Shown: positions 36,507 to 45,712 of the stretch, one piece after another
How the letters are laid out: the number at the start of each line of letters is the position of its first letter
Numbering within the stretch: position 1 is the first letter of the stretch
Assembly: GCF_016811235.1 (NCBI RefSeq)
Contig: NZ_JAFBID010000034.1
Location: forward strand, 1 to 55,950
Source of the DNA: Microvirga arabica
GTDB taxonomy: Bacteria > Pseudomonadota > Alphaproteobacteria > Rhizobiales > Beijerinckiaceae
Reading direction: 5' to 3'
DNA length: 55,950 bases
Notes under the pieces: generated by a model
What the model was told of the DNA's origin: nothing
The model's database searches: none
What the model saw: only the letters and a program-made list of their open reading frames with translations
Made by a program: the position numbers and the translations under genes

Positions 36507-38153
36507 CTATTGGGCAGGCTTTTGCCGTACTCGGGTAGTCAGAGCCAGAAGGGCCTCTGCCAAACGCTGTTGGGCGCGCTCTGCGGATTTCTCATCAAGG
36601 GCCTCAAGGTCGAGGAACAGGTCCAGCCCAGTGGCATGTTCGCTGATCACCTGCGGGCGTTGAGCCAATTCGCCGAGGAGGCCCTCTACAGCATAAGGCA
36701 CGACCTCACGGCTGATGCCCTTCATCGCTATTGGGGGCAAGGGACGGGCGCGCACCAGGTCGCGAACGACAGCATAAGTCTCATAGCTTAAGCAGATTCC
36801 GCCTGGCTCCGCGATTGATTGCAGCCGAGCCGCCAAGTTCGCCTCGGCACCGATGATTGTGTAGTCCATGCGATCGTCGCTGCCGAAATTGCCTACATTG
36901 CAATAGCCTGTGTTGATTCCCATCCGAGCCCGGAACGGCTGCTCAATCCCCTTCTGATGCCAGTACGTATTCAATTGCTCCAGCCGGCGCTGCATATCGA
37001 CAGCCATCCGCAGGCAGGCCCGAGCATCCTCCTCGACGCCTTTTGTCTCAGGGTCGCCAAAGAAAGCAAGAATTGCGTCCCCGATGAACTTGTCGACTGT
37101 TGCTCCATGCTGCAGGGCAATGGCCGACATCTCTGTGAAGTACTGGTTCAGGAGCGCTGTCAGATCCTCCGGCTGCAGCCGTTCGGAAATGGCGGTAAAA
37201 TCCTTGATGTCGGAAAAGAAGATCGTGAGCTTCTTGCGCTCGGTTGCTATCGCCGCATCCTTCTGGCCACTGAAGATGCTTTTGTAGATTTGGGGCGAGA
37301 GGTACTTGGCGATCTTCATTGAGATTGTCGCCAAGAAGTCATTGGCTTCCGTCAGCTCCCGGTTCATGCCCTGGATCAGGGCCGCTTGCCGGCGCTGCAA
37401 GAGGATAATGGTAAATCCCGCTAGGCTTGCCAGAGCAAAGTACGACAGTAGGAATTTGAACGAAAAGATATTGGCCGCAATTGGTTGGGCTACCGAGATC
37501 TCCTGGATGCCGCGCACATCCCCTACCCTCCAGTCACGCTTGGGACTGTCAGGATGTGTGTTGTGGCAACTGACGCATACCTGCCCCATGAGAACGGGAC
37601 TGGCTACGCGAACAGAGCGGTCGAGAAATGATCCTGAAACATCAAGAACAGGTTCCTTCGGATTAGCCCGAAGCGCCGCGATCGCCCTCTGCTCAAAGGG
37701 GTCAAGGGTATGCGGCTCCCGACCCCTGAACGGGTGATCCGAGACGAAGCGGTACTTGACGGAGCCATCATGTGCACTGATGCGCATGCCAAGCTCGATC
37801 GACAGGGTCGCCGGGATTGGGATTGCACCTGCAAGATCACGATAGTTGTGGGCCGCTGTGACCGGGCCATCGGCCTGGAGCACCCGTGCGACCACGTCAC
37901 TGCCGTAGAAGGCGCGCATGTCGTCGATGATCCGGCTGATCTCCCCCGCTTGGGTTCGAAGCATGTTCTCTGAGAGTAGCCGCAGATCAAGCCATACAGC
38001 CACAGGCAGTCCGAGGAGCCCGAGTATCACCGCAGCAAGAAGGAGCGGGCCCATGGTCCGCTGCTGCCGCACAACCCGATCACCTGCATTGGTCATTGCC
38101 CGGGCCGCTCCTAGCTTGCTATCAACAAGCTTTGTCACAGCCAAGTGTGTCAT
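36507..38153 (-). CDS. Adenylate cyclase with Tll0287-like heme sensor
   Basis: A 548-residue membrane receptor. TM1 is at about 35-55. The periplasmic domain is of the Tll0287-like (DUF3365) type, ending in C193-V-S-C-H197, a covalent heme site. TM2 is at about 228-248. After a coiled linker the cyclase domain (from about 300) has metal Asps in FFSDIKDFT and FIGDAI, the adenine-selecting lysine in TVDKFIGD, and the class IIIb Thr in DYTIIGAEANLAARL. Unlike the two Cache cyclases in this window it keeps the key lysine, so it should make cAMP. A c-type heme sensor suggests regulation by redox state or a gas. It is convergent with the methyltransferase. Confidence 0.88.
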   Translation of the reverse strand: MTHLAVTKLVDSKLGAARAMTNAGDRVVRQQRTMGPLLLAAVILGLLGLPVAVWLDLRLLSENMLRTQAGEISRIIDDMRAFYGSDVVARVLQADGPVTAAHNYRDLAGAIPIPATLSIELGMRISAHDGSVKYRFVSDHPFRGREPHTLDPFEQRAIAALRANPKEPVLDVSGSFLDRSVRVASPVLMGQVCVSCHNTHPDSPKRDWRVGDVRGIQEISVAQPIAANIFSFKFLLSYFALASLAGFTIILLQRRQAALIQGMNRELTEANDFLATISMKIAKYLSPQIYKSIFSGQKDAAIATERKKLTIFFSDIKDFTAISERLQPEDLTALLNQYFTEMSAIALQHGATVDKFIGDAILAFFGDPETKGVEEDARACLRMAVDMQRRLEQLNTYWHQKGIEQPFRARMGINTGYCNVGNFGSDDRMDYTIIGAEANLAARLQSIAEPGGICLSYETYAVVRDLVRARPLPPIAMKGISREVVPYAVEGLLGELAQRPQVISEHATGLDLFLDLEALDEKSAERAQQRLAEALLALTTRVRQKPAQ

Positions 38154-38555
38154 AGAAGGTAGCTGCTCTCAACCCAGGTGCCGGAGCGCACCTGTATTAC
38201 GCAATGCGCTGAATCAAGCCTGCGGTCACGGCAGCAATCCCGCTGAGCAGGTCTCGCAGCGGTGAATTGCCCGCTTACAAGGCCGCGCACGATTTGAGGT
38301 CAAGCCGCGCTTCGCCAGAACTCAATGTTAAAACCCGGGACGTCCGTTTCGGGTCAATCTAAGCCGTTGGGGGTAGCCTTATGAAGTTCTGCTTACCCTG
38401 TGACTACGGAAGTTCGGCTATCGTCTACCTCGTGCCACTACCGGACCTTCGTGTTTGACAGCTCTAGCTTCGCCGAAGGCCTGTGTGGACGGCCTCGTCA
38501 GGTTCCATAGCAGCGAGTATGATCGGCGCTGGTAATCCAGGGTGAGGGTGATCCG
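38154..38555. repeat. Intergenic region with dispersed-repeat copy
   Basis: About 400 bp without a gene. The part at about 38335-38455 has GTCCGTTTCGGGTCAATC and, about 80 bp later, GTGCCACTACCGGACCTTC. Related sequence occurs at about 13870-13975 and, more weakly, at 18585. This looks like a degenerate dispersed intergenic repeat. Confidence 0.4.
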
Positions 38556-39533
38556 ATGAAGAGACGAGACCTCCTGCTCAGTGCGCTTGCCGTGCCGCTG
38601 CTCCCCAACCCTCTGCTCGCGCAGACGCCGGAGAAGGTCCGGCAGGTTGGCCTGCTGACCCCTAACCAGTTCGGCGCACGCGTCTTCCGTCAGTTGAACC
38701 TCCCGGAACTGGCGAAGCTCGGGTTCGTGGAAGGACGTAATCTCAGCGTTCAGATCTTCTCCGCGGATGATGCCTATGAACGCCTGCCTGCTCTGGCGGT
38801 CGACCTCGTGGCAACGAAGCCCGATGTTATCGTTGCCGTTGCTCCAACCGCGATCAGAGCCGCTCGGGCGGCGACCAGCACCATTCCCATCGTGATGGCC
38901 TATGCAGGTGAGGACCCGGTCGCCGCAGGATGGGCGCAAAGTTACACCCGTCCCGGCGGCAACGTCACTGGTGTGGTCCTCCTTAACCCGGAACTGGAAG
39001 GCAAACGCCTGCACCTCCTGCTCGACACCTTCCCTACGAGGCGGCGGATTGCGGTGCTGTTCCATAGCCGCTCCCGGAACACCCCCACGGATCGGTCGGC
39101 TCAGGCAATAGCGCACAAGGCTGGGATCGCTATTCAGAGCTTCTACACGTCAGGGCCGGAGGAGTACGAGGCAACCTTCAACGCGATCCACTCATCCGGT
39201 GCAGACGCTTTGCAGATCGCAGGAGGGCCGATCTTCGCGAACGACGCTCCTCGTCTGGCGGAATTGGCGCTGAAGGCCGGGGTGCCGACGATCTGCGAGT
39301 GGCGTGACATGGCGAGGAGTGGCTGCCTGATTGGCTATGGCGTGGATCGCGCCGCTCTCCAGAAGCGTGTCGCCGACTTTGTCGCTCGTCTCCTTCGTGG
39401 CGCGCCAGCGAGTGAAATGCCCATTGAGGACCCCACCACCTTCGAACTCGCCGTCAACCTGAGGACGGCCAAGACCTTGGGCATCGACGTACCAACCACG
39501 CTCCTCGCGCAGGCCGATGAGGTCATCGAGTAG
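38556..39533 (+). CDS. PF04392 substrate-binding protein (CEW subgroup)
   Basis: A 325-residue exported protein with leader MKRRDLLLSALAVPLLPN, cleaved near LLAQ. Family motifs: VRQVGLLTPNQF, KLGFVEGRNLSVQIF, IPIVMAYAGEDPVAAGW, RPGGNVTGVV, a VPTICEWRDMARSGCLIGYG segment and the ADEVIE end. The CEW/GCLIGYG signature groups it with 25220 and 43476. It is the first gene of a same-strand run leading to the second Cache cyclase. No transport subunits are present. Confidence 0.9.
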   Translation: MKRRDLLLSALAVPLLPNPLLAQTPEKVRQVGLLTPNQFGARVFRQLNLPELAKLGFVEGRNLSVQIFSADDAYERLPALAVDLVATKPDVIVAVAPTAIRAARAATSTIPIVMAYAGEDPVAAGWAQSYTRPGGNVTGVVLLNPELEGKRLHLLLDTFPTRRRIAVLFHSRSRNTPTDRSAQAIAHKAGIAIQSFYTSGPEEYEATFNAIHSSGADALQIAGGPIFANDAPRLAELALKAGVPTICEWRDMARSGCLIGYGVDRAALQKRVADFVARLLRGAPASEMPIEDPTTFELAVNLRTAKTLGIDVPTTLLAQADEVIE

Positions 39534-39636
39534 AACCGGGAAACTGCGGCGCAATCTGCAAAAGACGCTCTCATGTAACCAGCCTCGTCACCCAAGCAAA
39601 TCAAGTGTAAAATTCGCTCTTCAAAGGAGGCGTGCC

Positions 39637-40611
39637 ATGAGCCGCTCCCCCACCTATGCTACGGCTATTTGCCTCTTGCTCACCTGCGCCGCTGCAGCCC
39701 AGACGTCGACGAAAACCGCCCGGATCGCGATGCTGTGCCCCGTCCGCTGCACTGGAGCCGGCTACACGGCGTTTGAAGACGAACTACGCAGGCTCGGCTG
39801 GATCGAGGGCAGCAACCTCACGGTTGAGCGGAGAGCCTTGGAGGGCCGCTATGAGCGTGCGTCCGAGATTGCAGCCGAGATCGTTCGGTTGCGACCTGAT
39901 CTGATCGTTGGCCCAGGTGCGCCGATCGCCCGTGCCCTCAAGGAGGCCACATCGGACATCCCCATTGCCTTCTCCTTCGTTGCGCATCCTGTCGAGATCG
40001 GTCTGGTGCAAAGCCTTGCCCGCCCAGGGCACAATGTCACCGGAGTGGCCGCGATCACACCCGGCGCATTCTTCGTAAAGCAACTCGAGGTCTTGCGGGA
40101 ACTGCTGCCCCAAGCTCAAAGGGTGGCCGTGCTGGCGACCCCTGCCAACGATGACTACCGTCTGGCCCTGAGCCGCGAAGTGCCTATGGCCGCCCAACTT
40201 GGGGTGCAGATTGAGGTGATTGAGGTTCGCACCCGCGACGAAGTTCCTTCTGCCGTCGACAAAGCAAAGACCCTTGGTGCAGACGGGATGTTGGTTCTGG
40301 GCGACGCAATTCTGAATACGCCTCCGAACCGAATGCCTGATCTCCTCGCCCAAGCGGCACTTCCGGCGCTCTACTCGAACACCGAGTCGGTACGGGCTGG
40401 AGGGTTGATCTCCTACACGTCGGATCTTGTCGCAATAGCCCGCCGCCACGCGCACTACGTTGACGACATCCTGCGAGGTGCCTCTCCTGCCGAGATGCCT
40501 GTTGAGCAGCCGACAGGATACATTCTCATCGTCAACCTTAAGACGGCCAAGGCGCTCGGGCTTACTGTGCCGCCTTCGATCCTGTCACAAGCTGATGAGG
40601 TGATCGAATGA
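39637..40611 (+). CDS. PF04392 substrate-binding protein coupled to cyclase
   Basis: A 324-residue exported protein. ATG 39637 follows AAAGGAGG, and the leader is short (YATAICLLLTCAAAAQ). Motifs: RIAMLCPVRC, RLGWIEGSNLTVERRAL, IPIAFSFVAHPVEIGLV, RPGHNVTGV, ALGLTVPPSILSQ and ADEVIE. Its stop is followed by the cyclase ATG after one base (TGACATG), and its last codons, GAGGTGATCGA, provide a ribosome-binding sequence. Translation of binding protein and cyclase is therefore linked, the strongest evidence here that the two work together. Confidence 0.9.
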   Translation: MSRSPTYATAICLLLTCAAAAQTSTKTARIAMLCPVRCTGAGYTAFEDELRRLGWIEGSNLTVERRALEGRYERASEIAAEIVRLRPDLIVGPGAPIARALKEATSDIPIAFSFVAHPVEIGLVQSLARPGHNVTGVAAITPGAFFVKQLEVLRELLPQAQRVAVLATPANDDYRLALSREVPMAAQLGVQIEVIEVRTRDEVPSAVDKAKTLGADGMLVLGDAILNTPPNRMPDLLAQAALPALYSNTESVRAGGLISYTSDLVAIARRHAHYVDDILRGASPAEMPVEQPTGYILIVNLKTAKALGLTVPPSILSQADEVIE

Positions 40612-40612
40612 C

Positions 40613-42409
40613 ATGGTCCGGCTCCCGCTCACTTCAGTGCGGGGTTGGCCGAGGCCCGCGGCCATGATCGGGCGGGAACCTCGCCTCCGTGGACTCTTCC
40701 GGAAATACTTCCTTGTGCTGTTTCTGGCGGTGGTCATCCCGCTTGCCGCGAATGGCATCAGCGAAGGCTGGTTCAGCTATCGCGATCAGCGGGCAAGACT
40801 GGACCAACTGCTCGGCGTCGAAGCCAGATCAGCAGCATCGAGAATCCAGGGGTTTCTCGACGGCATAACCGGTCAGCTCGGCTGGCTCGTGCAGCTTCCC
40901 TGGACCGAGGAGCCGGACGAGCGCCGGCGCATCGATGCCCTACGTCTGCTGCGCCAGGTGCCGGCCATCGTCAGCCTCACCCTCATCGATGGGTCAGGGC
41001 GGGAGCGCCTTTACGTGTCCCGGATCGGCCTCAACCGGACCGAGAGCCGGACTGACCGTTCCGCCGATCCGGCCGTGCTCGGCGCCCGCTCGGCACGGAT
41101 CTGGTACGGCGAGGTCAGCTACTACCGCGGCTCCGAGCCCTACCTGACGGTGGCGATCTCCGGCAATCGCCCGTCCGTAGGCATCGTCGTGGCCGAGGTC
41201 AACCTGAAGCTGATCTGGGACGTGATCTCGGCCATCAAGGTCGGGCAGACGGGCTATGCCTTTGTGCTGGATAAGCCGGGCCGGCTCATCGCTCATCCAG
41301 ACATCAGCCTCGTCCTGCGTGGTGCGGACGAGGCTACGCTGGCTCCCTTCCAAGCAGCCCGACAAGCAGTTGGGTCCGCCAGTCCAGGTTTTGCAACGAG
41401 CCGCGACGCTGAGGGCAGCCCCATTGCCGTGGCCGCAGCCCTGATCCCCGGGCCGGATTGGACAGTGGTGGTCGAGCAGCCGCTCTCGGAGGCCTTCGGG
41501 CCGATCTACGCCGCCCTGCGGCGCACCAGTGCCCTTCTTCTTGTAGGCGCCGTCATCGCGGGTCTGCTCGCCTTCGCGCTGGCTCGTCGGATGACACAGC
41601 CGATCCGGCTGCTTGAGGAGGGCACCGAGCGCATCGGCGCCGGTCAGTTCGACCACCGCATCGAAATCAGGACAGGTGACGAGCTCCAGCGGCTGGCCGA
41701 CAGCTTCAACGCCATGGCTGCAGAGTTGGCTATCTCACAGGAGCGCCAAGAGCGCATCGCCAAGCTCAAGAGATTTCTGGCTCCGCAGGTTGCCGAGCTC
41801 GTCGACCGCAAGGGCGACGACGGCGTGCTCGAGGGCCGGCGATCCGAGGTGGTAGCTGTGTTCTGCGACTTACGGGGCTTCACGTCTTTCTCGGCCAGAG
41901 CTGCGCCTGAGGAGGTGATGAGCGTGCTCTCCGAGTACTACGAGGCGCTGGGCCGGATCATCACCAAGTATGGAGCCACCCTCACCAGCTTCTCAGGGGA
42001 CGGCCTGATGGTGCTTGTCAACGCTCCCGTCCCTGTCGCGGAGCCTGCCCTGACGGCCGTGGACCTCACCACAGAGATGCAGGACACCGTTCAGGAGCTG
42101 CTCGTCGGCTGGCAAGCGCGTGGCCATCGGATCGGGTTTGGGGTGGGACTGGCCATGGGCCCGGCCACGGTCGGGAGGATCGGCTACGAGAGCCGGTTTG
42201 ACTACACGGCCATCGGCAGCGTCGTGAACCTCGCCGCCCGGCTGTGCGCCTCGGCAGCCGACCGGGAAATCCTGATGGACGAGAAGGTTGCCCAGGCGAT
42301 TGACGGCAAGCGCGCCCTGATCCCGCTCGGATCACGACCGATCAAGGGCTTCGACGAGGAGCTGCCCGTGTTCTGCGTCTCCTTCGAGGGGCGGCCCCAC
42401 ACCGCCTAG
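40613..42409 (+). CDS. Cache-HAMP class III cyclase, paralogue of 22461
   Basis: A 598-residue protein if started at 40613; ATG 40664 (581 residues) matches the paralogue's N-terminus, while 40613 is the coupled start. Architecture is the same as at 22461: TM1 near FLVLFLAVVIPLAANG, double-Cache sensor, TM2, HAMP (RRMTQPIRLLEEG), cyclase domain with FCDLRGFTSFS and FSGDGLMV, and DYTAIGSVVNLAARL. The purine-selecting Lys is again Ser (LTSFSGDG). Identity to the paralogue is high throughout, including the sensor, so they may respond to related signals. A ligand-binding partner gene lies directly upstream. Confidence 0.9.
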   Translation: MVRLPLTSVRGWPRPAAMIGREPRLRGLFRKYFLVLFLAVVIPLAANGISEGWFSYRDQRARLDQLLGVEARSAASRIQGFLDGITGQLGWLVQLPWTEEPDERRRIDALRLLRQVPAIVSLTLIDGSGRERLYVSRIGLNRTESRTDRSADPAVLGARSARIWYGEVSYYRGSEPYLTVAISGNRPSVGIVVAEVNLKLIWDVISAIKVGQTGYAFVLDKPGRLIAHPDISLVLRGADEATLAPFQAARQAVGSASPGFATSRDAEGSPIAVAAALIPGPDWTVVVEQPLSEAFGPIYAALRRTSALLLVGAVIAGLLAFALARRMTQPIRLLEEGTERIGAGQFDHRIEIRTGDELQRLADSFNAMAAELAISQERQERIAKLKRFLAPQVAELVDRKGDDGVLEGRRSEVVAVFCDLRGFTSFSARAAPEEVMSVLSEYYEALGRIITKYGATLTSFSGDGLMVLVNAPVPVAEPALTAVDLTTEMQDTVQELLVGWQARGHRIGFGVGLAMGPATVGRIGYESRFDYTAIGSVVNLAARLCASAADREILMDEKVAQAIDGKRALIPLGSRPIKGFDEELPVFCVSFEGRPHTA

Positions 42410-42435
42410 TCCCTGCAATCCGCCCCGGCGAAACC

Positions 42436-43479
42436 TCATTCGATCAGTTCGTCCGCCCGGGTTAGAACCGTTTCCGATATTGTGATGCCGAGAGCCCGGG
42501 CCGTCTTGAGGTTGATGAGCAGCTCGAACTCGTCAGGCTGTTCGACGGGCAGCTCGGCCGGCTTCGCGCCTTTCACGATCTTGTCGATGAAGATGGCGGC
42601 TTGGTAGCTGATCCGGTCGATGTTGGCGCCATAGGACATCAGCCCGCCCGCCTCCACGAAGGCTCGATGCTCGTACATCGCAAGAAGTCGGTGCTGGGCA
42701 GCCAGTGCGGTCACCTCCTCCCGCGCTGTGTCAAAGGCAGCATCGGGCAGGATCATCAGGGCGTCCGCACCATATCGCGCGATGGACTCAAAATCGCGCG
42801 GCAGGTCATCGATGCCCGCGATCATCACCGGGAGCAGATCGATGCCCAACGCTTCGCCCGAAGGCTTGAGCCGATCCCATTGCGCCGGGCCCGTGTTGCG
42901 CCCGTTGCCGAGAATGACGACGCGCCTCGTCGACGGGAGGGTCTCCTTAAGGATTTCGAGCCGCTTCTGGTTCAGCATCCAGGCGTTGACGCTCAGCCCG
43001 GTGACGTTGCCGCCAGGACGGGCGAGGCTTTGCACCAGACCGCTCTGCACGGCCTCCCCGGCCGGCGCGAACACGACCGGGATCGTGGCTGTCTCCTGCT
43101 TGGCCGCACGGGCTGCCGCCGACCCTAGGGTCACAACTGCATCAGGGGAAAGCTGCGCCAATTCGGCCGCAAGAGGTGCAAGGCGGTCGGGGCGGCCATC
43201 GGCAGAGCGGTAGTCCAGGATCAGGTTCCGACCCTCGACGTAGCCCAGATCGGCAAGGCCTCTCCGAAAGGCATCGACAACACGCTGATGTGGGCCGGGC
43301 GTCAGGTATCCAATCCGGAGCGGTCTCCTGTTCGTCTGGACCTGGGCGGCTGCTCGTGAAACCGTCACGGCAGCGGCAATCAAGGCGAGAACCTCCCGCC
43401 GGGTTGCCTGGCATCCGGTGGAGAAAGCGGTGGATGATACCCTCACCCTCGATGTCTCGGCAGGCAGCTCCGTTCTCAT
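42436..43479 (-). CDS. PF04392 substrate-binding protein
   Basis: A 347-residue exported protein with a long N-terminal region before the hydrophobic leader (EVLALIAAAVTVSRAAAQ). Motifs: LRIGYLTPGPHQRVV, DLGYVEGRNLILDYR, IPVVFAPAGEAVQSGLVQ, RPGGNVTGLSVNAWMLNQ, GITISETVLTRADELIE. Its ATG overlaps the stop of the gene upstream (ATGA). It is last of a three-gene minus-strand run and convergent with the cyclase. It has no close counterpart in the first module. Confidence 0.9.
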   Translation of the reverse strand: MRTELPAETSRVRVSSTAFSTGCQATRREVLALIAAAVTVSRAAAQVQTNRRPLRIGYLTPGPHQRVVDAFRRGLADLGYVEGRNLILDYRSADGRPDRLAPLAAELAQLSPDAVVTLGSAAARAAKQETATIPVVFAPAGEAVQSGLVQSLARPGGNVTGLSVNAWMLNQKRLEILKETLPSTRRVVILGNGRNTGPAQWDRLKPSGEALGIDLLPVMIAGIDDLPRDFESIARYGADALMILPDAAFDTAREEVTALAAQHRLLAMYEHRAFVEAGGLMSYGANIDRISYQAAIFIDKIVKGAKPAELPVEQPDEFELLINLKTARALGITISETVLTRADELIE

Positions 43480-44438
43480 TCGATCACCTCATCGGCCTGG
43501 AGAAGCAGCATCTCGGGGACTCTGATGCCCAGCGCACGCGCCGTCCTGGCGTTCATGACAAGCCGCAGATGGGAGGGGCCTTCGATTGGCGTCTCACCGG
43601 GCGAGGCCCCCTGAAAGACGCGCTCAACGTAGTAGGCCGTGCGGCGGTACAGGTCCGCGAGGATGGGTCCATACCCGATCAGGCAGCCCTCATTTGCCAT
43701 CTCGCCCCACTCACACACCGTCGGCAATCCATTCTCGAGGGCAATCCGCGTGAGCAGTGCGGCGTCGCGATTGAACCGCGAGTCCGCATTGATCGCGAGG
43801 GCCTGTGCACCGTTCGCGCGGGCGGCCGCCACCGCCGGCGCATATCCCTGTGGCTCGGGCCCTTCCACGAACGACAACTCGACCCCGACCATGGCCGCAG
43901 CCGCCCGCATCTCCTGCTTGCGGGCCTCCAGTCCGGGGCTCGTCGGGTGAATGAGAACGGCAATGCGCCGGGCATCCGGCACCGTCTCGTGGAGGAGGTC
44001 CAGACGTTTGGTGTCGAGTTCCTTCGATGCGATGGTGATCCCGGTGATGTTGCCCTCGGGATGGGCCAGGCTGGTTGCGAAGCCTTGGGCAACCGGGTCA
44101 CCCCCGAACATGATGATCGGAAGCGTGCGTGTCCTTGCTTGCACCGCGGCAACGGCGGTGCTGTTGATGGCGAGGATGGCGTCAGGACTTAAAGCCAGGA
44201 GATCCTGAACTAGGCCGGGAAGCTGTCCAACGTCGCCGACGCGAGACTCAACAATCAGATTTTGTCCTTCAACGAAGCCTCGCTTCGCGAGTTCGGGAAC
44301 CGTCAGGGCTTGGACGCGCTCCACTGATTGAGGGTTGAGTGCGAGCACCCCCAGACGAAAGGCCCTGTCTGACATCTGGCTCTGCGCACCGCCCATGGAC
44401 AGTACGATGGCAAGACAGGCATTGGCGAGACGGATCAT
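43476..44438 (-). CDS. PF04392 substrate-binding protein (CEW subgroup)
   Basis: A 320-residue exported protein with a short leader (MIRLANACLAIVLSMGGAQS). Motifs: FRLGVLALNPQ, KRGFVEGQNLIVESR, LPIIMFGGDPVAQGFA, HPEGNITGITIASKELD, LPTVCEWGEMANEGCLIGYG, ADEVIE. Both ends overlap neighbours by ATGA, so it is translationally coupled to the genes on either side. It is closest in type to 25220 and 38556. Confidence 0.9.
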   Translation of the reverse strand: MIRLANACLAIVLSMGGAQSQMSDRAFRLGVLALNPQSVERVQALTVPELAKRGFVEGQNLIVESRVGDVGQLPGLVQDLLALSPDAILAINSTAVAAVQARTRTLPIIMFGGDPVAQGFATSLAHPEGNITGITIASKELDTKRLDLLHETVPDARRIAVLIHPTSPGLEARKQEMRAAAAMVGVELSFVEGPEPQGYAPAVAAARANGAQALAINADSRFNRDAALLTRIALENGLPTVCEWGEMANEGCLIGYGPILADLYRRTAYYVERVFQGASPGETPIEGPSHLRLVMNARTARALGIRVPEMLLLQADEVIE

Positions 44439-45424
44439 TCGATCACCTCGTCAGCCTGCGCGAGCACGGATGTGGGGACGTCAAAACCCAAGTTTTTAGC
44501 TGTCCGCAGGTTCAGGGTCAGGGTGAACTGGCTTGGACTCTCGAAGGGCAGCTCCGAGGCCTTCGCCCCCTTGAGAATGCGATCTACGAAGATCGCCGTG
44601 CGCCGGTGGATCGCCGGCAGGTCGGCCGCATAGACCAGGAGGAACCCGGCCTCTCCATAGAACGGCAGTTGCCCGATTGTGGGCAGACGCAACAGGATCG
44701 CGCGTTCCGCGATCGCGTTGCGGAGGTTGTCCATAGCGGGATCGGCCAGTACAACGAGCGCCTCGATACCGACGATGCGAAGCCTGCCGATTTCCGGCTC
44801 CACGTCCACCTCGTTCAGGACGAAGCCCAGGCTCGCCTTCAGTCCCATCCGCGCAGCCGCGGCCTCGGCCCGCCTGGTCGTGGGCTCCGTCGCCGCGTTG
44901 GCCCTGGTCGCCAGGATGCCGACGTGGCTCATGTTCGGCACAGCCGTTCTCAGGATCTCGAGCTGCTTGTCGATCACCTCGTCATTGGCAAGGGTCAGCC
45001 CCGTGAAGTTCCCGCCGGGGCGGGCATAGCTTTCCGCCCAACCAGCCCGCACGGGATCGATCCCCGTTCCGGACACGATGATTGGAATGTCCCGGGTGAC
45101 ACGCACAGCCTCCTGGGCAACGGTAGCCCCGCCCATGACCAGGACATCAACAGGCACCCGAGCCAACTCTTCGATGAGAAGGGCGAGCTGGTCGAGGCGG
45201 CCTTGCGCATCCCGCACGAGAATGCAGGCCGTGTGACCATCGATCCAACCGAGCGACGCCAGCGCGGGTCCGATCGTCTTGACCAAGGGTGCGGGCCTGC
45301 CATCGGGCCGCCCGACGACCACGACCCCTATCCTCGGCAGAGAGCTCGTCTGCGCCCGGGCACGAGGGCAAAGGAGCCCGAAAGCGCTTGCGGGAATCAC
45401 ACGGAGGACATCCCTGCGCCGCAT
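44435..45424 (-). CDS. PF04392 substrate-binding protein, near-duplicate of 24234
   Basis: A 329-residue exported protein. ATG 45424 follows AGGGAGA, and the leader is MRRRDVLRVIPASAFGLL. It shares with 24234 the LLCPRARAQ cleavage region, VVVGRPDGRPAPL, LVRDAQGRLDQL, IPIIVSGTGIDPVRAGW, LTLANDEVIDKQLE and FYGEAGFLLVYAADLP. It is first in a three-gene run (44435, 43476, 42436) with overlapping stops and starts. The leading 285 bp upstream, before the IS, probably hold the promoter. Confidence 0.9.
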   Translation of the reverse strand: MRRRDVLRVIPASAFGLLCPRARAQTSSLPRIGVVVVGRPDGRPAPLVKTIGPALASLGWIDGHTACILVRDAQGRLDQLALLIEELARVPVDVLVMGGATVAQEAVRVTRDIPIIVSGTGIDPVRAGWAESYARPGGNFTGLTLANDEVIDKQLEILRTAVPNMSHVGILATRANAATEPTTRRAEAAAARMGLKASLGFVLNEVDVEPEIGRLRIVGIEALVVLADPAMDNLRNAIAERAILLRLPTIGQLPFYGEAGFLLVYAADLPAIHRRTAIFVDRILKGAKASELPFESPSQFTLTLNLRTAKNLGFDVPTSVLAQADEVIE

Positions 45425-45712
45425 CACATGATCTCCCTGCGAGTTTCCTGCCAGGGCTGGGAACAGCCTCAGGCTACGCCCGTCACTCAGCCAGGACCAG
45501 TGTTCATGAGGGTTAACAAAGGACTTGGTACCTTCCGCTCAGCGGCGGAGCGCCTCGATTACTTGTCGGCTGTAAGACAGCCTGAAATGCTTCTACATTG
45601 AGCGACGATCAGGGGGCACCAGCCCGAATGCGGCCTCCTAAGGCAAACTGGAGCGATGCACGGGGTGCCCACCCCCTCACGCCAATCCCTGGAATGTCGC
45701 CTACGGGTCCAG

